Assembly: GCA_900708905.1 (NCBI GenBank)
Contig: CAADRB010000042.1
Coordinates: 797,288-861,287, forward strand
Length of the DNA stretch: 64,000 nucleotides
From: Hymenolepis diminuta
Taxonomy: Eukaryota; Platyhelminthes; Cestoda; Cyclophyllidea; Hymenolepididae
Reading direction: 5' to 3'
Made by a program: the position numbers and the translations under genes. Positions within the stretch are counted from its first letter, which is position 1, and each line of letters opens with the position of its first letter. Under the pieces are notes generated by a model that did no database searches, had not been told where the DNA came from, and saw nothing but the letters and a program-made list of their open reading frames with translations. Below are positions 60,801 to 64,000 of this stretch, one piece after another.

Positions 60801-62778
60801 TTCATTTATACGTAGGCCTTATTTAGTTAATAAAGCGTCCTGTAATAACTGCAGCTCTGTCTTACTTCTACTCTAACGATGTCTGGTGGGCAGATAGATA
60901 ATAGTGGCAGAAACAAGGCTTTCTAGTATTACGACAATGTAGAAAAGTCTTTATAAGAAATCCCATTCATGAGTATATAATAGCTGTTGCGGTCATTCTC
61001 AGTTAATATACAATTTACAGGTAGAACCGATTCAAATTCTATTACTCAGTAATTAACGGTGATCAATAAGGTATACTAATTTTTTTCTAAATAAAGATCC
61101 AGTACTCCAGTGAATTGGGTTTACATAAATTTACACGACTAGGTCGTTAGCCGAAATCGATTCAAAACCTATAAGAAAACCTAGTAACTGGTGATCATTC
61201 CGAGGTAATGCTGGTCAATGTGGTGATAATCGAATTTGATAAAAAAACTTTCCGAGATATGATAAACAACTCAGGAGCTTATTTTGCATATAGATTAAAA
61301 CTGCATCTTGCAAGAAATTTTATTTCGAATGGGATAACTAATCTATTCACTATACATCATATGAAAATACGACAATCACCTAGAGTAATAACTTTCGAAA
61401 CCCAATATTCTAGGGAAAGAGACCGTTTTAAGCAGTTATACAGTAATTAGGTAGCCCCCTACGTTCTCAATTTCATTTGATGTGTACAAGTTATACTCAA
61501 TTAAAAGCCCCCATAATAAAAGCCAAATTATCTTGAATGCTTTGCCTCAGAAGTAACCACCATAACCTTTTGTCACTTCCATCAATAATGAGGAATGTAA
61601 GCACTTTCAGTACAGTGTGTACATAGTAGATGAAGGATAGATAGTGGCTTATCAGTCGTTAATCATATGGAACAACTTGTCAGTATAAATATCCATTATC
61701 AAATTATATTATGTATCTATTCGGATCCATTTCACATCCCAATAGAGAAGTAATAAGTATTAATTACAAATTACATTTAATTACAAACTTATAACAGAAA
61801 AATAATAAGAGGTGATCCGAGTAGTATTAGCAACAAAGCAACAAAGGATTGAGTATGACTGAATAATGCAAACCGATTCACATAACAGTATTGGGGCTAC
61901 TATACACGGAAACAGACATCAAAATAAGTAATAAAGCATTTATTTTGAAATTTATATTACAAATATGTAAATGAAAAACTAATGTCAGATAAAAGAACAC
62001 CCAAGGGTAAAAAATAATAAACTGTGAATAATAAGAAGAGCCTAGTTTGTATAAAGCATATGTACTTACAATAATTCCGGCGTCTCTTTCCGCCTCGGCT
62101 ACACCGATGTTTGCATCACGTTTAACTTTCGCAATCTGAGGTCGACCGAGGGAGTTGAGATAATCAACATCGTCAAAGACGTCTTTAATGGTAAAACTGA
62201 GAATTTCAATGCCCATTCTACCAACATCGGGGGCTGCTACCTCTCTAACAAGAGCCGCGAACTGATCTCGATCCTAAATTTAGTTTAACAATAACAGTGA
62301 GAAACACATATGATCGAGACTTACTTTATATATAGCTTCAACAGTTAAGGTGCCGAGAATAGCACGAAGATGGCCCTCCAAAGTTTGTAGAATAGTATTT
62401 TGAATACGATCAATATCTAGATCTAGGAACTGCTCACATGCCAGGGCTAGAATTTGTTCATCGGAGAGCACTTTCACTTGAGCGACACCAGTGACAGTAA
62501 GAGGAACTCCCTCAATAGTTTCAACACGTTTACAGGTTGGATTGAGAGTCATTACCTCAAGTGAGATTCTAAATTAAGGTATTTAGCAAAAAAAATCAAC
62601 TAAGTACTTCTGAACGTTAGATAGGCAACACCATGCCCATCCCCAACCACCAATTACAGTTCTAACTCTGCGACCACCAAAGCAACCACCTGAAAACCAC
62701 ACGTTTAATACAAACAAAATATATCTCACCAGAAATAACAAGTGCTTTATTTGGCCCAACGGTGTGAACAGCGCCCAT
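57832..62778 (-). CDS. FLOT2: Flotillin-2 (reggie-1), eight exons
   Basis: Exons, high to low: 62730-62778, 62608-62689, 62325-62568, 62070-62273, 60251-60403, 58504-58685, 57980-58349 and 57832-57903. They splice in frame to about 451 residues (human 428). The last acceptor could instead be at 57914, giving a shorter end (LPTVVKAKS) and about 437 residues. Recognisable parts: MGAVHTVGPNKALVISGG start, GGWGWAW, VETIEGVPLTVTGVAQVKV, LQTLEGHLRAILGTLTVE, DRDQFAALVREVAAPDVGRMG, IGVAEAERDAGI, a long charged coiled coil with E-A repeats (residues 200-310), and a C-terminal IRAITGVDLSK. The product is an SPFH/PHB scaffold of membrane microdomains. Gly2 (myristoylation) is present, but Cys4 of human flotillin-2 is Val, and only one Cys of the Cys19-Cys20 pair remains. 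The first three introns are 40, 39 and 51 nt, later ones up to 1.7 kb. Confidence 0.95.
60819..60954 (+). repeat. Dispersed repeat B, copy 2 (flotillin-2 intron 4)
   Basis: Partner of 13887-14028. Relative to the host gene it lies antisense, whereas copy 1 is sense to SHP2. The next stretch, about 61,020-61,200, holds two loosely similar phrases (CGATTCAAA, then AACGGTGATCA / AACTGGTGATCA), possibly a local duplication. Confidence 0.45.
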
Positions 62779-64000
62779 GATGACAGTCAGAGAGTGGTGG
62801 CGGTAATTGGTTTACTTGTATTGTGAACCAGATCATACGATATTGGGTTAACGTATTTTGAAAAGTTAAAAGTAAACCTTCAGATGTCAAAGATCCCTGT
62901 TACAAGACTCATTGAATAATTTTGCCTTTTTAAATTTAAATTTATACAAATAATGGGATAAATAACACTAAACTGAATGTTTTCTCGTAAATTTACTACT
63001 CGGGCATTATATAAATAAAAGAATGACCGACTTTAGTAAGCAATCATCCATGTATACATATATAATCCGAAAGTACGCATGATTCCTCTATTTTCACCTT
63101 AAAATAAATCTTAAATTGAATGGCTTTTAACTTATTTCATCCACCACCGTCGAATATATATTTTGATAAGAACATCTATGATAATTTTCAATAAGTTGCT
63201 AAATGTGTACTTTGAAGCAGTTAAAAAATGCCTTTTAACATCAGTTACTTAATTTTATAACATAATAAACTAGAAGTTCTGGTAGTAATCTTGCAGAGCC
63301 AACAATCTAGAAAACTCGGTAATATAGCAACTTAACGCGGAGGCAGAGCATAAGACACGTTGTAGAAACACACGTGTATTTTTCGGAATTTTATCTCACT
63401 CGGCATTGGCTAAAAAAAATAAGCATAATTATCAAGTGCCTTTCATCAGCGGGGAAATAAAGAAAGAAATTACATTTTTATTTATAGAAGTAATATTGGG
63501 AGTGGGGAAAATAATATCCAAGCTTGATATCTGGACTGATGGTTCCTAGTTTAGACTCCAGGGTTCTGACTGACTATGCACTGTCTCATTTCTACAAGAT
63601 GAGACACTGTTAATACTTTTTGATAAATTACATACAAGTTTCAATCCTAAAATTTATGTATCTGAAAAAGTTTTTACCTCATGATCATTCACTTATCGGA
63701 ACGACAATTAAATTTTATAATAGAGCATAAACCATGGCAAACCGAAAAAAATATAACCCATAATAAATAATCTAAGCACCGGAACAGTAAAATAAACCAA
63801 ATAATGTTAACAGAGTTGAGGAGTTTTAATTAACTTGAGTTCTTATTTCACTTGGTTATCCTATTGCGATTGGCGCATAGTTCACTGTGTCATGTTCCAA
63901 TGCTTCGGGATTAAAATTTTAGGATAAATCATAGTATTGCGATTGAGTTCGAGATGTCTAAGGTCTTTTGACCTTTAGTGTGCCAAATATGTGAAAATAA
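62779..64000. other. Region upstream of flotillin-2
   Basis: AT-rich sequence to the window edge. It must contain the flotillin-2 promoter. No other gene or repeat was recognised. Confidence 0.5.

Overview
The window is animal nuclear DNA. It is AT-rich, every recognisable gene but one is split by GT-AG introns, and the products are animal-type proteins (an ANKRD50-like STAND/ankyrin protein, SHP2 phosphatase, RCC1L, zeta-COP, SNIP1, carbonyl reductase, p47 and flotillin-2). Many introns are only 33-51 nt long and cluster at the 5' ends of genes, while later introns run to 1-7 kb. That pattern, with a decayed mariner and a gag-like relic, best fits a parasitic flatworm (tapeworm or fluke). 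The species cannot be named from this sequence alone.

Layout. 1-9,070: no recognisable gene; a cluster of CCAAT boxes near 7.3 kb. 9,187-11,727 (-): ANKRD50-like protein. 12,365-23,951 (+): SHP2/corkscrew tyrosine phosphatase in seven coding exons, divergent from ANKRD50, with a degraded gag-like zinc-knuckle fragment in its largest intron and a probable spliced 3' UTR. 26,381-26,982 (-): DnaJ protein resembling DNAJC30, just downstream of RCC1L (27,506-32,018, -). 34,671-35,368 (+): zeta-COP. 39,147-40,320: mariner element with terminal inverted repeats and a 472-base run of N. 42,796-43,676 (-): SNIP1. 45,172-49,609 (+): carbonyl reductase. 50,712-54,466 (+): p47/NSFL1C. 57,832-62,778 (-): flotillin-2. 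62,779-64,000: no gene seen.

The genes form no pathway and look like a normal euchromatic neighbourhood. Two loose themes exist: membrane traffic (ANKRD50, zeta-COP, p47, flotillin-2) and a tandem pair of probable mitochondrial genes (RCC1L, then the DNAJC30-like gene). I found no evidence of a wholly new system. The observations most worth a second look are the 33-40 nt introns, substitutions at functional positions in SHP2, carbonyl reductase and flotillin-2, the RCC1L-DNAJC30 pairing, and dispersed diverged repeats shared between introns of different genes. Exon coordinates were worked out by hand from reading frame, splice sites and remembered family alignments; all spliced lengths close in frame.
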